Notes under the pieces: generated by a model
Seen by the model: only the letters and a program-made list of their open reading frames with translations
What the model was told of the DNA's origin: nothing
Databases searched by the model: none
NCBI GenBank assembly: GCA_023653785.1
Contig: JAMKCH010007111.1
Span: 45,595-109,594, forward strand
Reading direction: 5' to 3'
DNA from: Ophioderma brevispina
Taxonomy: Eukaryota > Echinodermata > Ophiuroidea > Amphilepidida > Ophiodermatidae
DNA length: 64,000 nucleotides
Position numbers and translations under genes: made by a program
Shown here: in pieces, positions 34,633 to 47,220 of the stretch
Layout: every line of letters begins with the position of its first letter
Position numbering within the stretch: position 1 is the stretch's first letter

Positions 34633-37600
34633 TCATTTTGACGCCATATTGGGTTAATGGAAGGGGGAGTTGGAGTTATCATACTGGGTTATGTTGGTTA
34701 TTTTTGGTGTATGGAACGGGGAGTTAGTTATCCACTGTATCAAAATCATTAAGCATCAGGGGGCTTTATAAACAAACATCGAGGGGTACCCCCCGCTACC
34801 ACCCCCCACCCCGTAAACCCATGTTACAAAAAAGCTTTGGTTAAAACGAGGATTTCAAATAGCACATTGGAATTGTTTATAGTAATTGTATTCTTAATTA
34901 AAGAAAGTAACATATAATGTCTTTTTAAATGATTATTTTTGCTATGTCCACAAAAATACATTTATGATTGTTGACACCAAACGAAATTAAACGAGTTTCA
35001 ATTGCAATGTTGTTCTGCAAAATGAACTTCAAGTTGAAAGGAAAAAACATTTCGGATTCTTTTTAAATTGCCCCTTATTTTAGTATTATTATATTAGTAA
35101 ACGTGGGAACAATGGCCCGCTCAGAAAGAGAATCCATTACAAAATTACAACAGAGTAGACATGGAACAGGCAGAAACGTAGTTAGTGGTGCTGTGTTCAA
35201 TCCTACTTGTGAAGGGGGCCCATATTGAGCTACAGTAGGGGAGTTTTGAAGAAAAAGAAATTTTAGAATTTAGAATTCAATTTAGGATACACCCAATTCC
35301 ATATGATTGCTACATCAATAATAATCTACGGCCCTTTACTAAAATTAAAACCAAAACCAATTTGTCAAAGATTTGGACTGTTTGTTTTTTCTCTGTGTAA
35401 GTTTGTTAAACTGTTCAATATGTCATTTTTTCCAAAGAGATGCAGCAAAGCTTCCACCAAAAATATAAATGGAACTCGAAACATATTATGGACGAACATT
35501 TACATCTTACATTGCAAAAGTATACGTGACTGCATTGTGTCACTGTAAATATAAAATGGATTACATACATCAAATAATTCTCCTTGCAATGAGTTTAACA
35601 ACAGCTATGAATTCCTGCCTCTCAAAAGTTAAAAGTTGTTGCTAGTAATGGCCAGGATGACGGCTGTTTGTGTAACAATAACTGCAAAGGAAACACTTGT
35701 AGGCCCACTAGACAAGTTGAATAGGCCCGATTGTACTCCGCTATCAGCACAACACTGCTGTCTAATAATGAAAAAGCGAAAATTCAAAAGCCCGCATTCC
35801 TTACCTCCCAAAACAGCGCATGGCTGGCAGTTCAGTTAGTAGACTGGTCCATTTCTCAAAAAAAGTGCTTCCTTCACCATGCGACGGCATTTTTGAGTAA
35901 AAGCAATTGAAACAGTGTTTCTATATGGAAAATTTTATGCTGATTCCAAAATCTTCCGGTCCCCGAAGAAATTTTTAGGGGAATGTGCCTAATGATAATT
36001 CAAAAGGGCTGCCATTTGGAACGTTTTTTTGTACATAATCAAGATTTAAGGCTTGTAATGACTTCATACTTGTGTGTCTATATAAACGTTTTCAGGGTTA
36101 AGGGAATACAATTAGCTCATTAGTATGGCATTAGGTCACTTAACGTTTAATTTGCATTAAAATTCAAAATGGGCTGCCATTTTGGACATTTTTGTACATA
36201 ACTCAAAGCATTTAAGGCTTGTACGTCATGCTTGTGTCTATACATATGTTTTCAGGGTAGGAATTATAATTAGATTCATTAGTATGGCCATGCGCCATTG
36301 AATTGGGGGATAAAATGCAGGGTGGCGGTACTTTCACAAAATCTTTTTTTTATTGTATCATAAGAAACAAGTTAGGTATTCAGCGATTTATATTCATTTA
36401 AGGGAATGTTATCTAGCTTTGATATGGTAGCAGATTCAAGTTTTTGCCTATCTTTACTTTTCGAGTGTCATAATTTTAAGTCTAGCGGGGTCAGAGGGGT
36501 TGGTGCCAAGGTGAGGTCTGGCCAACGGATGAGGCATGTGTTAAAGTCTAGGGATTTTGATATTCGGGGCTTATGCATCTTTTTGGTTTTATATCTTTGT
36601 AACCCCGCCATGTATTAAGATAAAAACATCTTTCATTTTGTTGTTATTTATGTGGCATTCATTTTGAACATACAAACAGTTAAGCTATGATGTTAATTGA
36701 AAGTAACAAATTAGACTGCCATAAAATTTGTACTTTAAATTAAAAATTTCACGTTTTCACCTTATATGACACTTGTGGACAACTGTATATGCACATCACA
36801 AGTTGCATATTTGTCTCCTTTGCATTGTTAGCTTACAACAATAATAGTTTTATAGCCATCTCAAACAAAAATGAGGACTTACTATCATTTAAGTGTGAAA
36901 TGACATGACAACGTGTTGTGTAATATTTGGTAGTTTCAAGCTGTAACACACTTGCTCCCAACTTATGGGTGCATGACCTTATAGCATTAGGTCAGCTGAC
37001 GGTAATTTGCATTAAAAATTAAAATGGCCGCCGATTTAAATTTATGCAAATAATTGTCAATATATGGCATAATCGTAAACTGGAGGGTCTTCTAGTGTGT
37101 CTTGACCCTGAAAAACGTATGTAAGACACAAGAATGAAGTCTTTACAGCCTTAACTCTTGAGGTAATGTTACAAAAATGTCAAAATGGAGGCCATTTTGA
37201 ATTTATTATGCAAATGAGGCACACTTCCCCTAAAAAATTAGCGTTGGGGACCGGAAGATTTTGGAATCAGCATAAAAGATTCCTTTTAGAAACAATTTTT
37301 CAATTGCTTTTACTCAAAAATGCATGCGACTAGTTTGCTTTTTGAAAAACTGGAACAGTCTATTCGGTGCCGCTAATTTAATACATCGCTGGGACGACAT
37401 ATCGGTTGTACCTTTTTGTTATGTTTGTAAATTCATCGTATTGAATTATGGCCTCGGTTATAGTAAAGAGCTCTAAGGAGATAAATGCTTGCAGCGTTGG
37501 ATAGATTAGATAGGGGGCCTTTTTATGTGAACATATCACACCGCGTATCAATATTTGAGTATAGTCGTTTTTATTACGCCTGGGACGTTCTATTTTTTAT

Positions 37601-38285
37601 GACACCACAGAATCATCACTCTTGATCTATTGTATTTAGTATATCGGCCTGAGGCAGAACGTAGTTAAGTGTACTTCACTGACATGCAAATAGTAAATAT
37701 CGGCATTGGGTTGAATTCAAGGGGCATTGTGTTAAAAAAATCGAACTCGGGATTTGATCAAATAAACTGTATGTTACCACTAATAAACTTGTGCTTATCA
37801 TCGACACTCACTTCCCATCCATTGAACTATTTAGCTATACACTTTAATATTGCTGGGTATTCATTGCCTAGCCCATATATTTTCACGAACCTTTCCTGGA
37901 ATGTTATATGCGGTTATCGTGCACGGTTATTTTAGATAAAATACACTTGGTATTACAGGTCACTAGATAAACTTCATTCGGAAGGATAGTTAATACACGA
38001 TAGCTAATACACGAGTCACCACTATTCTAGGTCAAGCAATAAACTAAATATATTACTAACTGTTCAAATCTTCTATCGATTTCAAAACCACTGTTTATCA
38101 ATAAACATGCCTGAGTTGCTATATAGCACTTTGTTTGAAATGATTGAAATGCAACAGCGATTATTGTTATCATAACGACATATACAAAATTATCATTACA
38201 AAAATCAAAACACCAGTATTCCCATCACCGCTATCATTTAAGGACCACTTTCGCGTCATCGCTTTGAAGCGACCTTCAATGTTCA
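34633..38285. repeat. Repeat block C (paralogue of 53.2-56.4 kb)
   Basis: Aligned with block D in the same order and orientation. Landmarks are TTATTTTTGGTGTA, AGCACATTGGAATTGTTTAT (D: AGTACACGTTGAATTGTTCC), TTAAAGAAAGTAACATA, GACACCAAACGAAATTAA, ATGGCC(C)GCTCAGAAAG, the CCTTTTTATGTGAACATATC segment, ACACCGCGTATCAATATTTG, ACGCCTGGGACGTTCTATTT, GGCCTGAGGCAGAACGTAGT and AAGGACCACTTTCGCG. Without insertions the shared core is about 2.1 kb. No coding sequence was identified in either copy. Confidence 0.85.
35842..37360. mobile_element. 1.5-kb TA-flanked inverted-repeat element in block C
   Basis: TA stands at 35840-35841 and 37361-37362. The termini are GACTGGTCC and GACTGTTCC. The arms share GCATTTTTGAGTAAAAGCAA then TTGAAA, and TTTTATGCTGATTCCAAAAT then CTTCCGGTCCCC, about 130 bp in all. 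Block D lacks it: there GGCAGTA runs straight into GGCTCCGCTAATTT. The interior has two tandem ~165-bp copies starting at AAATGGGCTGCCATTTGG-like sequence (about 36000 and 36165). No transposase was seen. Confidence 0.85.
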
Positions 38286-38523
38286 TGCACATATGCACAT
38301 TAGTGTCGTCATTCTCTCCCCCTCTCTCTCTCTATCCCTGTCTGCCTGTCGGTCTATGTATATATATAACAATAAAGAAGTCACACCCATCAAAAAATAA
38401 GGGGAAAGGAGAGAATTCACGTACCAGGTGACCCTAAGAAATTTGAAAGCCCTGATTTTTAGTGTTCACTATATGAAATAACTACATGTGACGCAATATA
38501 TAGATGCATTGAAATTTCTCGTA
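38286..38523. other. Spacer with a CTCTCT-rich patch
   Basis: TCTCCCCCTCTCTCTCTCTATCC at about 38312-38336 is followed by GTCTGCCTGTCGGTCTATG and TATATATATAACA. No gene was seen. Confidence 0.4.
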
Positions 38524-38795
38524 TAAAGGCACTAAAGGTACCCGAAGAGTCAAAATATTTGCAATATGCAGGAATAACTTTAAAGTGAAGGATACGTTTG
38601 TAAATGTTTCATATGTTTTCTTTTCCAACTGAAGAATTGACAGAAAAGGAAGAAAGCAGTAGTGGTCAAAGATATGAATCTCCGTTCAACTACATATTGG
38701 ATTAGACTAATGACTAAAATATCCGATTATTTTCCTTAACATTTGCAAAATATGTTGTGATACTTATTCTTGTTACAGACCTCCAAAATTATACG
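38524..38795. mobile_element. Decayed copy of the 4.6-kb TTAA MITE
   Basis: ATAAAGGCACTAAAGG at the left resembles the AGGCACTATCAG terminus. Inside, AAAGTGAAGGATA, AACTGAAGAATTGACAGAAA then AGGAAGAAAGCAG, and AAAGATATGAA line up in order with 4680-4780, as does the closing GTTACAGAC stretch. The right terminus is not clear. Confidence 0.65.
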
Positions 38796-38971
38796 AAAAA
38801 ATGGACATTGGCCAGGTGTCAGTTTTGATCCTGAAAACATTAACATCTACAAGCACTACAGATATGATAGAGAAAATTCATTTTGAACATAAACATACCC
38901 AAGTGTATTTTAAATAATGCGATTTGTGAGGGTAACCGGGCAGCCACTGAGATGTGATAACGCAGCATATA

Positions 38972-39365
38972 CAGGGTGAGTAAAAAAAAAAACATATGTG
39001 ATATCATCTGAAAGCTTAGTTCATTATCTTTAATTTACTGCAAAGATCATTCACATCGGTTAGGTATAGACCGAGTTACAGTCGTTTGAATGAAGCAGTC
39101 GGTTTTCTGCACTGTCCACGGAATCACATTTGCTTAGTCGGGCGCCGTGCATTCAAATGGGAATCCGTGGATAGGGTGAAAACCGGACTACTTGATTCAA
39201 AAGACTGTAGCTCGGCCTATACTTCACCGATTGGAATCATCTTTGCAGCAAATTAAAGATAATGAAATAGGCTTTCCGAAGATATCACACACGTTATATA
39301 TACAGTTTTTAAAAACTAAAAATGGCGGACACAATCCGGGTCAAGTTTTTTTTTTACTCACCCTG
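38972..39365. mobile_element. 394-bp TA-flanked palindromic MITE
   Basis: TA lies at 38970-38971 and 39366-39367. The termini CAGGGTGAGTAAAAAAAA match on both strands. The arms continue for about 180 bases (TTCATTATCTTTAATTT(A/G)CTGCAAAGAT, ACCGAGTTACAGTC / GCCGAGCTACAGTC, GTCCACGGAATCACATTTG / ATCCACGGATTCCCATTTG), so almost the whole element folds back. The terminus and target fit a Tc1/mariner-type element. The terminus shares only CAGGGTG with the 970-bp element at 16963. Confidence 0.85.
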
Positions 39366-39367
39366 TA

Positions 39368-40627
39368 TCAACGTCGTCTGTCCCTGCTTCCGAATTCAAA
39401 CCTCAATTTGTTCTTTGACGCCTTCGTGCTGCCCCTCGTGTTGGCCAAGTAATTTCTTTTGGCAAGACAAGTATTCATGGACTAAAAGCCACTTAATCCA
39501 GTCTCCAATTATTGCTTTTTCAATATCCTTTAGCTGTCCTGTTGATTTCCCGTTTGTTTCCTGGACTCTTTGGTGTGTCTCTTCCGCCTAGAAATCACTC
39601 ATCATGCTCATTTGAGTGATTTTCACTGTAAAAGTTGTTCATAAAAAAGGAACAATCATTTCAGTTATATCAGTTAAGATAGAGTTTTAAATTTGAGCAA
39701 AAGCTGGGGTTATTTTACTGAACAAAATCAAAGATTTTACTTACCGGTCGGTTTGAATTACTCGAATGAAATGCATAATGCACCCGATTCATCTCAAACT
39801 TTGGAATTGAACATTTTAGGTGACTATCTTTTACTTCTAGTCCATTATTTTAAATTTACATATTACACATACACATCTCTGAGTCAGTCTTTCACCTGAA
39901 TGTAAAAAAAATCGATGTTTGTTGGGTAAACTAGGTTCTAAGAACCCATCTAAATCGACCTTTTTAGGTATGGATTGGTTTTCGTTGCATCCTACATAAT
40001 AAATCACAAAATCGATACTTTCAAGGCAAACATTCCACCATTTACATTTGAAATAACTGTTAATGAGCTTTAAGGTTGACCCCAGTGTGTTGTACCTTGG
40101 GGAAGTTTGCGTTGTATGCTAACCAATTATGCCAGGATGGATATTCTGATTTTGTTGGATAGGTTTCTGGGTATATTAGGTCTTAAACAACACTCTGTTT
40201 ATGAATTTGTTTATATTGTTACATCAACATTGTAGCCATATTTATTTGGCTATTACTTGCCGACCAAAGATAAGCAACTGAATTAATTATTGACTGAAAC
40301 CATTATAATATTGAACTGCCAAAAAATATTATGTATATCACCCTGGCACGTATGAGCCCTGCAAGCGAGAGGTTTCAAACATGGTGGGACAAATTAAGGC
40401 AATAATTTGATGTTTTTACTTTCGATAATATGTAGTAAACTGTAATTTCGATTGTTTTTAATTGCCTCCTCCCTATTTCTTAACACTACTTTTAGTTATT
40501 TAAAAGTTCAGGTTCGTTGTCTTTGGTCATCTAGGCAGCATACTAATTTCCCGTATTTACGAGTTATTTTACAATTTCGCCTCTACTTCATAAAAGACCA
40601 ACCAATAATTGCAACAAAATATAAAAA
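39368..40627. other. Unassigned A+T-rich stretch
   Basis: Short open frames on the plus strand (39322-39591, 39693-39899 and others) show no domain. No inverted repeats were recognised. Confidence 0.45.
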
Positions 40628-41103
40628 AGATTAAAACAATTTTAAGCGAATTCAAGAAGTGAGCTGAAGTGAAAGTACGATTGATTTGAGTACTGAGGAA
40701 TAAGGTCATATTTTAGGAGTAAGAGTACAGCAGTTTGATTAAAAAGAAAAGCAATAAACATAAAATGATATTTTGTTTTGGCAAAATGGCAAATATGAGA
40801 TTGCTACATTTCCCTAAGCATCATTTGTCATTTTGAAAATCATTTTGAACGCGTGTACGTCATTTTTGTTTTCTTTTTTATGAGAAACTTTTGGTTGCTT
40901 GTTAACAAATTCAATGTTTAGGATTTCCTGTTAAGGTTTTCTGATTTAAACCAATGGCGACGTCAAAAAGTAGGATTTCTACCGCCATCGTAGGCCTGTT
41001 TCAACTCGATTCACTTCACCTGTAGGCCAAAAGAATGCATAATAGAATGTTGGGTTCATTCCCTGAGATAAAGCGCTTCCCATTACTATTTATTCTACTA
41101 GTG

Positions 41104-41370
41104 CATTTCCCGTGGCTATGTGTGATCTTTGACTCAGATTTGTACTTTGCTCAGTTCAGTGGTCCTTTTGACCAAATTGCGTGGTTATAGGCCATGTTTA
41201 CGCAAATTAACCTCCAGATGACCTTTGACCACTTGGGTCTCTCTGAAACCCCGGTAACAAACGTCAGACTGTCCTTCCTACCTTCATGCAAAATATCAGC
41301 ACCATATGTGAAAGCATAACGAAATGCATGGCCGGACAGACAGACAGACAGACAGATATTGAATGGTTGT
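41104..41370. repeat. Dispersed repeat with TGACCTTTGACC and (GACA)n
   Basis: TGACCTTTGACCA at about 41210-41222 is a DR1-type motif. ACCTTCATGCAAAATATCAG, CACCATATGTGAAAGCATAA and CGAAATGCATGGCCGGACAG precede a (GACA)n run ending near 41357. A related copy with an internal duplication is at 60000-60345, and similar AGGTCA-rich sequence occurs at 3.7 kb. It is a repeat of unknown mobilisation. Confidence 0.7.
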
Positions 41371-41830
41371 AAAGCTTTTATATACTTTAGCCCTCACCTA
41401 GCGATTAAGACCAAATCAGCGCCCTTATGGGTAAATCGAACGATTCATAATTAATGACTCCGGCGACATTTATTCAGCAGACGACGGAAATGGCGTTTAA
41501 CACATGAAAACACACCCCGCGCAGTTGATTCCCACGACATGCACTCTGTTTGGCCGGTCTGTGACCTTTGTGGTTTCAATATCAATAAGTACGAGTCTAT
41601 GATATTTATGTGATAGATGATAAATGCTGATTAAAGTTACGGCAAACTTAAAGTTGGCCTACAAATTACCTGGATGTCTTTAACCGCTTATTAATTATCC
41701 CTATCAGTTTTGTGGTATGTTATTTTATGTGTAAAATATACCTCTATTTTTCCAATGGCCCTGACTATCATTTGCGAGGAAATTGAAAAAAAAATACATA
41801 TTTTGTGAAAATGTGCTAGTGTTTTGTGAA
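41371..41830. mobile_element. TTAA-class MITE, left end missing (copy of 53629-54142)
   Basis: It shares with the intact element: AGCCCTCACC, GATTAAGACCAAATCAGC, CTTATGGGTAAA, CAGCAGACGACG(G/A)AAATGGC, GGTCTGTGACCTTTGTGGTT, TTGATTAAAGTTA(C/T)GG-like sequence and CTACAAATTACCTGGATGTC. It ends with ATTTTGTGAAAATGTGC. The left terminus with AGAGACACTGGCAC is absent, and the right end is followed by a second TTTTGTGAAAATGTGC. Confidence 0.75.
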
Positions 41831-42000
41831 AATGTGCAACAACGTCGTTTCTACATTTTCATGGTTTACAGGAGAAGCATTTTTGTGTTTCATTCTTTTT
41901 TGACTTTTCAAATGAAAATAATTCTTAGACACGATAAAAATGTATTTTTTTTTAATATTTTATAAATATTTCATTTCCCACGGAAGTCGACTAATTAAGA

Positions 42001-42690
42001 AGTAATTGGCTAATTAAAATGGCGTAACTACACACATGATTTCCTGTGTCGTGCAACAAAGTCGTATCTACCAGTTACGACATGGGAAATTCAATTTTGA
42101 GTGCAACAAAGTCGTATCTACACCTAATCAGGCCTAATTAGTCTAATATCTCTGCAATAAATTGAGCCTTATACTTGGAATATATGTTAAATTATGTTTA
42201 TTTTAATTATTTTTTGTAAATTATTAAGTACTGGGCGCAATATTGAGTGGAAAAAGATCGTAACTACATTTTTTGATATGTTTTAAGGTTTTTTGTGCAG
42301 AAATTAACATAAATTAGCATGAATTTGGTACAAAAATGAAATTGCTCTTTTCACAAAATATTTTGGGAGATTTCTTACTTATATACCTTTTTAAAAACCA
42401 TCGCTTTACAAGAAATAAAATGTCGTATCTACATACTAGTTTTCCCGTGTCTTGCAACAAAGTCGTATCTACCAGTTACGACTTTGTTGCACTCAACAGA
42501 AATTAAATTTTGAGTGCAACAAAGTCGTATCTACACCTAAATAGGCCTATTTAGCTTAATAACTCTGCAATAAATTGAGACTGTCACCTGAAATGTATAT
42601 CAAATTAAGCGTAATGATCTACTTTTTCATATCATATAAATAACTCAATTTCGCCAAATATGTAAGTTACGACTTTTTTTGCACTCACAT
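42001..42690. repeat. Tandem ~400-bp repeat of TGCAACAAAGTCGTATCTAC
   Basis: The 20-mer TGCAACAAAGTCGTATCTAC occurs four times (about 42052, 42102, 42453 and 42513), in pairs about 50-60 bases apart that repeat with a 400-base period. Each second copy is followed by ACCTAA(T/A)(C/T)AGGCCTA and TCTGCAATAAATTGAG. In unit 2 the motif forms a perfect hairpin. Related sequence AACAACGTCGTTTCTAC lies at 41838. The repeat is absent from block A. Confidence 0.8.
42453..42491. repeat. Perfect 15-bp stem hairpin
   Basis: TGCAACAAAGTCGTA (42453-42467) and TACGACTTTGTTGCA (42477-42491) are exact reverse complements around the loop TCTACCAGT. The equivalent place in unit 1 (about 42052-42090) has the left arm, the loop and TACGAC, but the rest of the right arm is lost. 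Confidence 0.95.
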
Positions 42691-45399
42691 GACGACTTGC
42701 TTTTTCTCAGTTTCGTGAAAGGCAACCGAGAAAGCCGATTATAGTTATATAAATCGTGATGCGTAACCCTCAGATCAGAAGTGTACGAGCATATATGAAA
42801 GGGAACAATCTGAAGTGTGATTATAATATATCTGTTCTGTTGTGACGCCAAGTCAAGATGTGACGCCACATGAGTCCATTAAATATAGACATAGATCCTG
42901 ACACCTCCAGTTGAAAAATATCTCTGAACGTTTATTTTACATTGCGAGTCTCTAATCTGACTCCAAACGAAAACAACATTTAAAGTGTCATGTACATGTT
43001 ATCAATGATTTATACCCACTATCAATGATCATAAATTACATTTGAAACTAGATAAATGTATTTCGTCATCAGTTGCGATAACTATCGTGGTTATTATTTT
43101 TCTCGTTACTTTCCTGATCAGTCAAAATAGAAACACAGTTCATTCACACGTAGTTTCTTTCACATACTCAATTTCTATCTCGGTGGTATTTCTACAAGGA
43201 TATTATATCACTTTTTATATATTTTTTTTCCATTCAGACAAAATAATCGAATCGCGTTTGTTGAACTTTCCATCCTTAACGCCGAAAAATAGCAAAATGC
43301 GTTAGAGGTAACTACTTAAATGACAATGGCATTGAAAGGCGTTGCCGGCTACTGTGTATTCATTGTAGGATTTGCCTTTACGACCATGTCAATATAGATT
43401 ATATGATACTGCAAGGCGCTAAGGGCAATTTGGAGATCAAAACATTGATCATGCACGTGAAGAAAAGTGTGTAGCCCTTGAAGAGATAAACGCTGATAAG
43501 GTTTGTGGGTGTTTGTTTGCCTTCTCTTTTTATATTGCAAAAGGGAAAGATTCATTATTCATATATTCATATATTACACTTTGCCCAGTAGTTAGCTATT
43601 ACAACAATGTACGTTATAACCCGGGAGCTAGCAGACATTTGTAACACATCTCAAGTACAAAAGGTTTGAGTGATTAAATATGTTGACAGACTGACAGGGA
43701 CTCCTGAAACATGATTCTTAAGTGCAGCAAATGGTGGCTTAAGGAGAGGGTGCCAAAACAAAGTTTGTACAGTGGTCAAATTTTTAAATTGGAACAATCA
43801 TATTGAAACGTATACCATGTTAATTTTCTAACCAGCAAAAATCAAGAAAAACCCACATTGCCTTGAAACCCACATTACACAAACCTTGCAGAGTCGCATT
43901 CTAATCAATACCTTGAAACGTCGCAACGGGAAACAAAACACGTTCCAAGGCAAAACAGTGGTCAAAAGCTTTTAAAATCTGCGCCAAAAGCGTGCCACAT
44001 GCAAGGTAAACGGGAGACAGCAGTTAAGATATTTCCCTCTCTTTGAGAATGTCAATCTACCGCGAGGGCTAAAATAGGTTGCATGGAAATATATTAGCTT
44101 ATATATTGGTCGTCAACTTTTTCTCCTTCTTCACCAGGCTCTATTCCCACTTCAAGTGGGGTCGCCGATACGGATGGCTGCTCCTCTCTCCTGCTTCCTC
44201 CTCTAAAGTTTTATCTTCATAATTACAAAGTCTAAAAATGCAAATTGTTGTAAAATTGTAAGAATGTGATAGCTATAGTTTATATAGTCAAAATGTTGGT
44301 GTCTGAAGAAAGATACTATTTTCCTCATTCACCCTGTGTAATTTCAGGGCTAATAATGTTTGGTTTGGATGTTATTAGCGAAAATGTTTCCATTTTGGTA
44401 TTTGAAGCGTACTCTATGGGGCTTACGTAAATCTCACATTAAATCTAATCGAAATATCGGCTCGAAACTTTACAGATGAGGTTTTGGGTCAAATTCTTTC
44501 ATTCAAGATGAACAACTTCATATATTTAAATCGGGTTATTTCGCCTTAATAATGGATTACAAGACTGACAAGATACAGAATCTTTCCCTTTCTCTCTTCA
44601 ATCTTCAAAATCAATACAGGCAAACGATAATTGATCATTATCCCTTCCCTCAAAAACCCTCTGTTTTATATTTCTAAAGGTAAACAAAAATTTAACAAGC
44701 GAGTAATTCGTATGGCTCGCATCAGTGAGGGCAGCTTCTAAACTTAATAATTGTTAAAAAAATAGATTCCGGCCTGTTCTCTAAAGAATAAACACAGTTC
44801 CTACGCCATCAACTTTCTCTTACATATCCATTTACTCATGCAATTTCAGATTGTTTTTCTCCGTTATATGCTGTTGTTTCTTCATCTTCTTCTGATTCTT
44901 AGTATTACAGTAAGTTCCCTGTATGGTTTCCTTGGACGGTTCTAATTAGCGTTTAATGGCTGAATATGAATATGTTTAGCTTCGAGTTCATTGGCAAAAA
45001 ATGCAAGCGCATTATTAATTGAACCTAATTCCAAAACTTTATTACAGCACACATTTTTGCTAAAAAAATGTGAATACATTATGAAATTCTCGGGGGTTAA
45101 AGCCATTGCAGTCATGTTTATAATGAAAACGCACATACCCGCCAATAAAATGAATCAATCAAACATCGCGAGTAAACCTTAAACTAACATACGCACGGTG
45201 CTATGACATATACTAATGCATTATTATGATCAAATCGTGTTTTTTTCTCTCTCATACTAAGCGTTTATGAATAGATAACAACACAGAGACCTCACACTTG
45301 GAAAACCTTATTTTGTGTATCTTGTGCGCTCTTTGAAGCCTCAATAGTCTCTGACCATACTAGAACTGAAATTGAAAAAAAACAGCCACGATACGATAG

Positions 45400-46930
45400 A
45401 TAAGGGCCTTTGATCTAATAAATCAACGGTCAAGGTCGATTATGAATAAAAATCTTTAAAAAGGGAAGGGCGAGGTCAAGGGGAAAATATCCCATGAAAG
45501 GTATGGGAAGGAAGTTTTTGACGTCTTATGTGGACTTTTTGGCACATACTTAGCCGAGGCCATACATGAACATCAGTATTTAACACAGAGTGAATTGGGA
45601 ACTTCATATCCCTCTTACATCTACGATTTTAAAGGGAAAAATGTGACCAATTCACATACTATAGAACATAATACACCTATTCGGGGAAAACAATCAACGC
45701 TTATACTTACCCACCACAAGCATGACAAGATTGACCACTGCAAGACTCACCAGCAGAACTGGAAGAAGCAAGTTCAGATTATTTTGTATGCCGACGGACG
45801 TAAAGTATTGTACAGGATTCGGCACACGTGACAACGTGATCAATAACATTTTGTTTTAAATATATAAAGCCCTTACCTGAAATGTAATGTAAAGCTCCCA
45901 AGTTCAGCCAAACATTGTACCCAATGACTTCATTTATTTCTTAATTTTACTTCTGTCACCCAAAGACTTAAATTTTCAAATGTTTTCAAAAAAAGTTCAT
46001 CCACGCCATTCCACTCTTTCAACTCATATACAAATTAGAAACATTCGTACTTCATGACATCTTACTGTAATTCCACCGTTGAATGCGTAAATATCACATT
46101 TTCATATTTTATAAGAAGTGTGCAATGTAATTATCTATACTACTAAAAAAATGATGATCAAAGGTCATACGCCATCTAGGTATATAAAGGTCACTTACCA
46201 AATCACGTTTTTAGCTCTCACAGCCAAATGGATTATTGAAAATATTGGTGCGAAACTTTACAGATTGGGTTGGGAATGAAGCCGATCTATCAAGATTTGA
46301 AAAACTTGATATCCTTATATCGGGCAATCCCCCCCTTAAAGCATCCGTTACTTCAATGCATCATAACGATTTTTTTAATTTAATGACGATGTTAACCAGC
46401 AAGTCACTGTAAAAAATTTCAAATAAAAATTATTGCCTTGACAAAACATTTACTAATTTCATAATTTTTCGTCAATCAATATTTTCGTTTTTTACGTGTC
46501 GAAGCCAATGGCGAGTCAAATTTGGGATTCTTGGGCCGCCTCCGGTTGCCCGTTACACCCTCTATATTCATGTTTTTATTTTAGTGTTACCCCGTCGTGT
46601 TTGATTCCACACCGCTACACGACCGTATGCATGTGTGGAAGTGTGATTCGCTTTGAATATTTCTACTCTTTTGAAACATTAATATCTTTTTGTAAATGTG
46701 CGTTCAGGTTTTCGTGGGGCGGATCTTATTGAGCACATCTCCATATGACGTAGGAATGCAAAACTTTCATAAACTATCAGCATGTAGATTTTAGAGGATA
46801 TAAACAACACGATATTTTCTGCAACACTGCTATTTTAAAAGTAGGTCAAAAACCCAAGCGAATAGAGCGGGTACCCGTGGCTACCCCTCGCCCAAAGATC
46901 CCTGTCTGTCGGCGGGGGAGGGGAAGGGAT
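45400..46930. other. Block-B-specific sequence without block-A counterpart
   Basis: Between the GCGCTCTTTGAAGC match (A: about 15700) and the TTGTCA(T/G)CGATTT(C/A)CCGACATTG match (A: about 15865) block B has about 1.5 kb that A lacks. Apart from the candidate exon at 45.7-45.85 kb it holds short open frames only. The plus-strand frame at 45595-45831 is antisense to that exon. Confidence 0.45.
45711..45849 (-). CDS. Candidate first exon with a membrane-spanning segment
   Basis: Minus strand. An ATG at 45847-45849 opens a frame of 51 codons (stop at 45694-45696), below the usual length cut-off. It begins MLLITLSRVPNPVQYF and contains a hydrophobic run LLLPVLLVSLAVVNLVMLVV, long enough for one transmembrane helix or a signal anchor. 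The frame passes a near-consensus donor G|GTAAGTAT at 45710, directly after the hydrophobic run, so the coding exon may end at 45711. SLAVVNL vaguely recalls TM2 of class A receptors, but one helix is not enough for that claim. It lies in sequence specific to block B. No second exon was identified. Confidence 0.25.
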
Positions 46931-47220
46931 CGACCACCCCCCTTACACATTGAATTCATGGCTTTGTCATCGATTTCCCGACATTGTAAACTGCAAAGAA
47001 CAAAAATATTCTCTATCTGTATCACAAACCCCCAGAAGATTTATAGCAAAAGGTCACTCGCTAAAATACTTCCAGGACTTCCCAAGCTTCGCTTATTCTC
47101 AACTCCATATCTAATTAAACCTCAGGAGTTAAATAGGTTTCTATCACATTTATCCGTCCGTAATAATATATTGTTTTCTCTTAGACTCTCCTAATATTCC
47201 TCAATTGACTCTCGTGTTAC

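Noticed and set aside
41335..41360. CRISPR-like array from GACAGACAGACA repeats
   Set aside because: A plain tetranucleotide microsatellite in a eukaryotic dispersed repeat; no spacers.
45595..45831. 78-codon plus-strand protein beginning MGTSYPSY
   Set aside because: No domain or splice support; antisense to the more plausible minus-strand membrane-segment exon.
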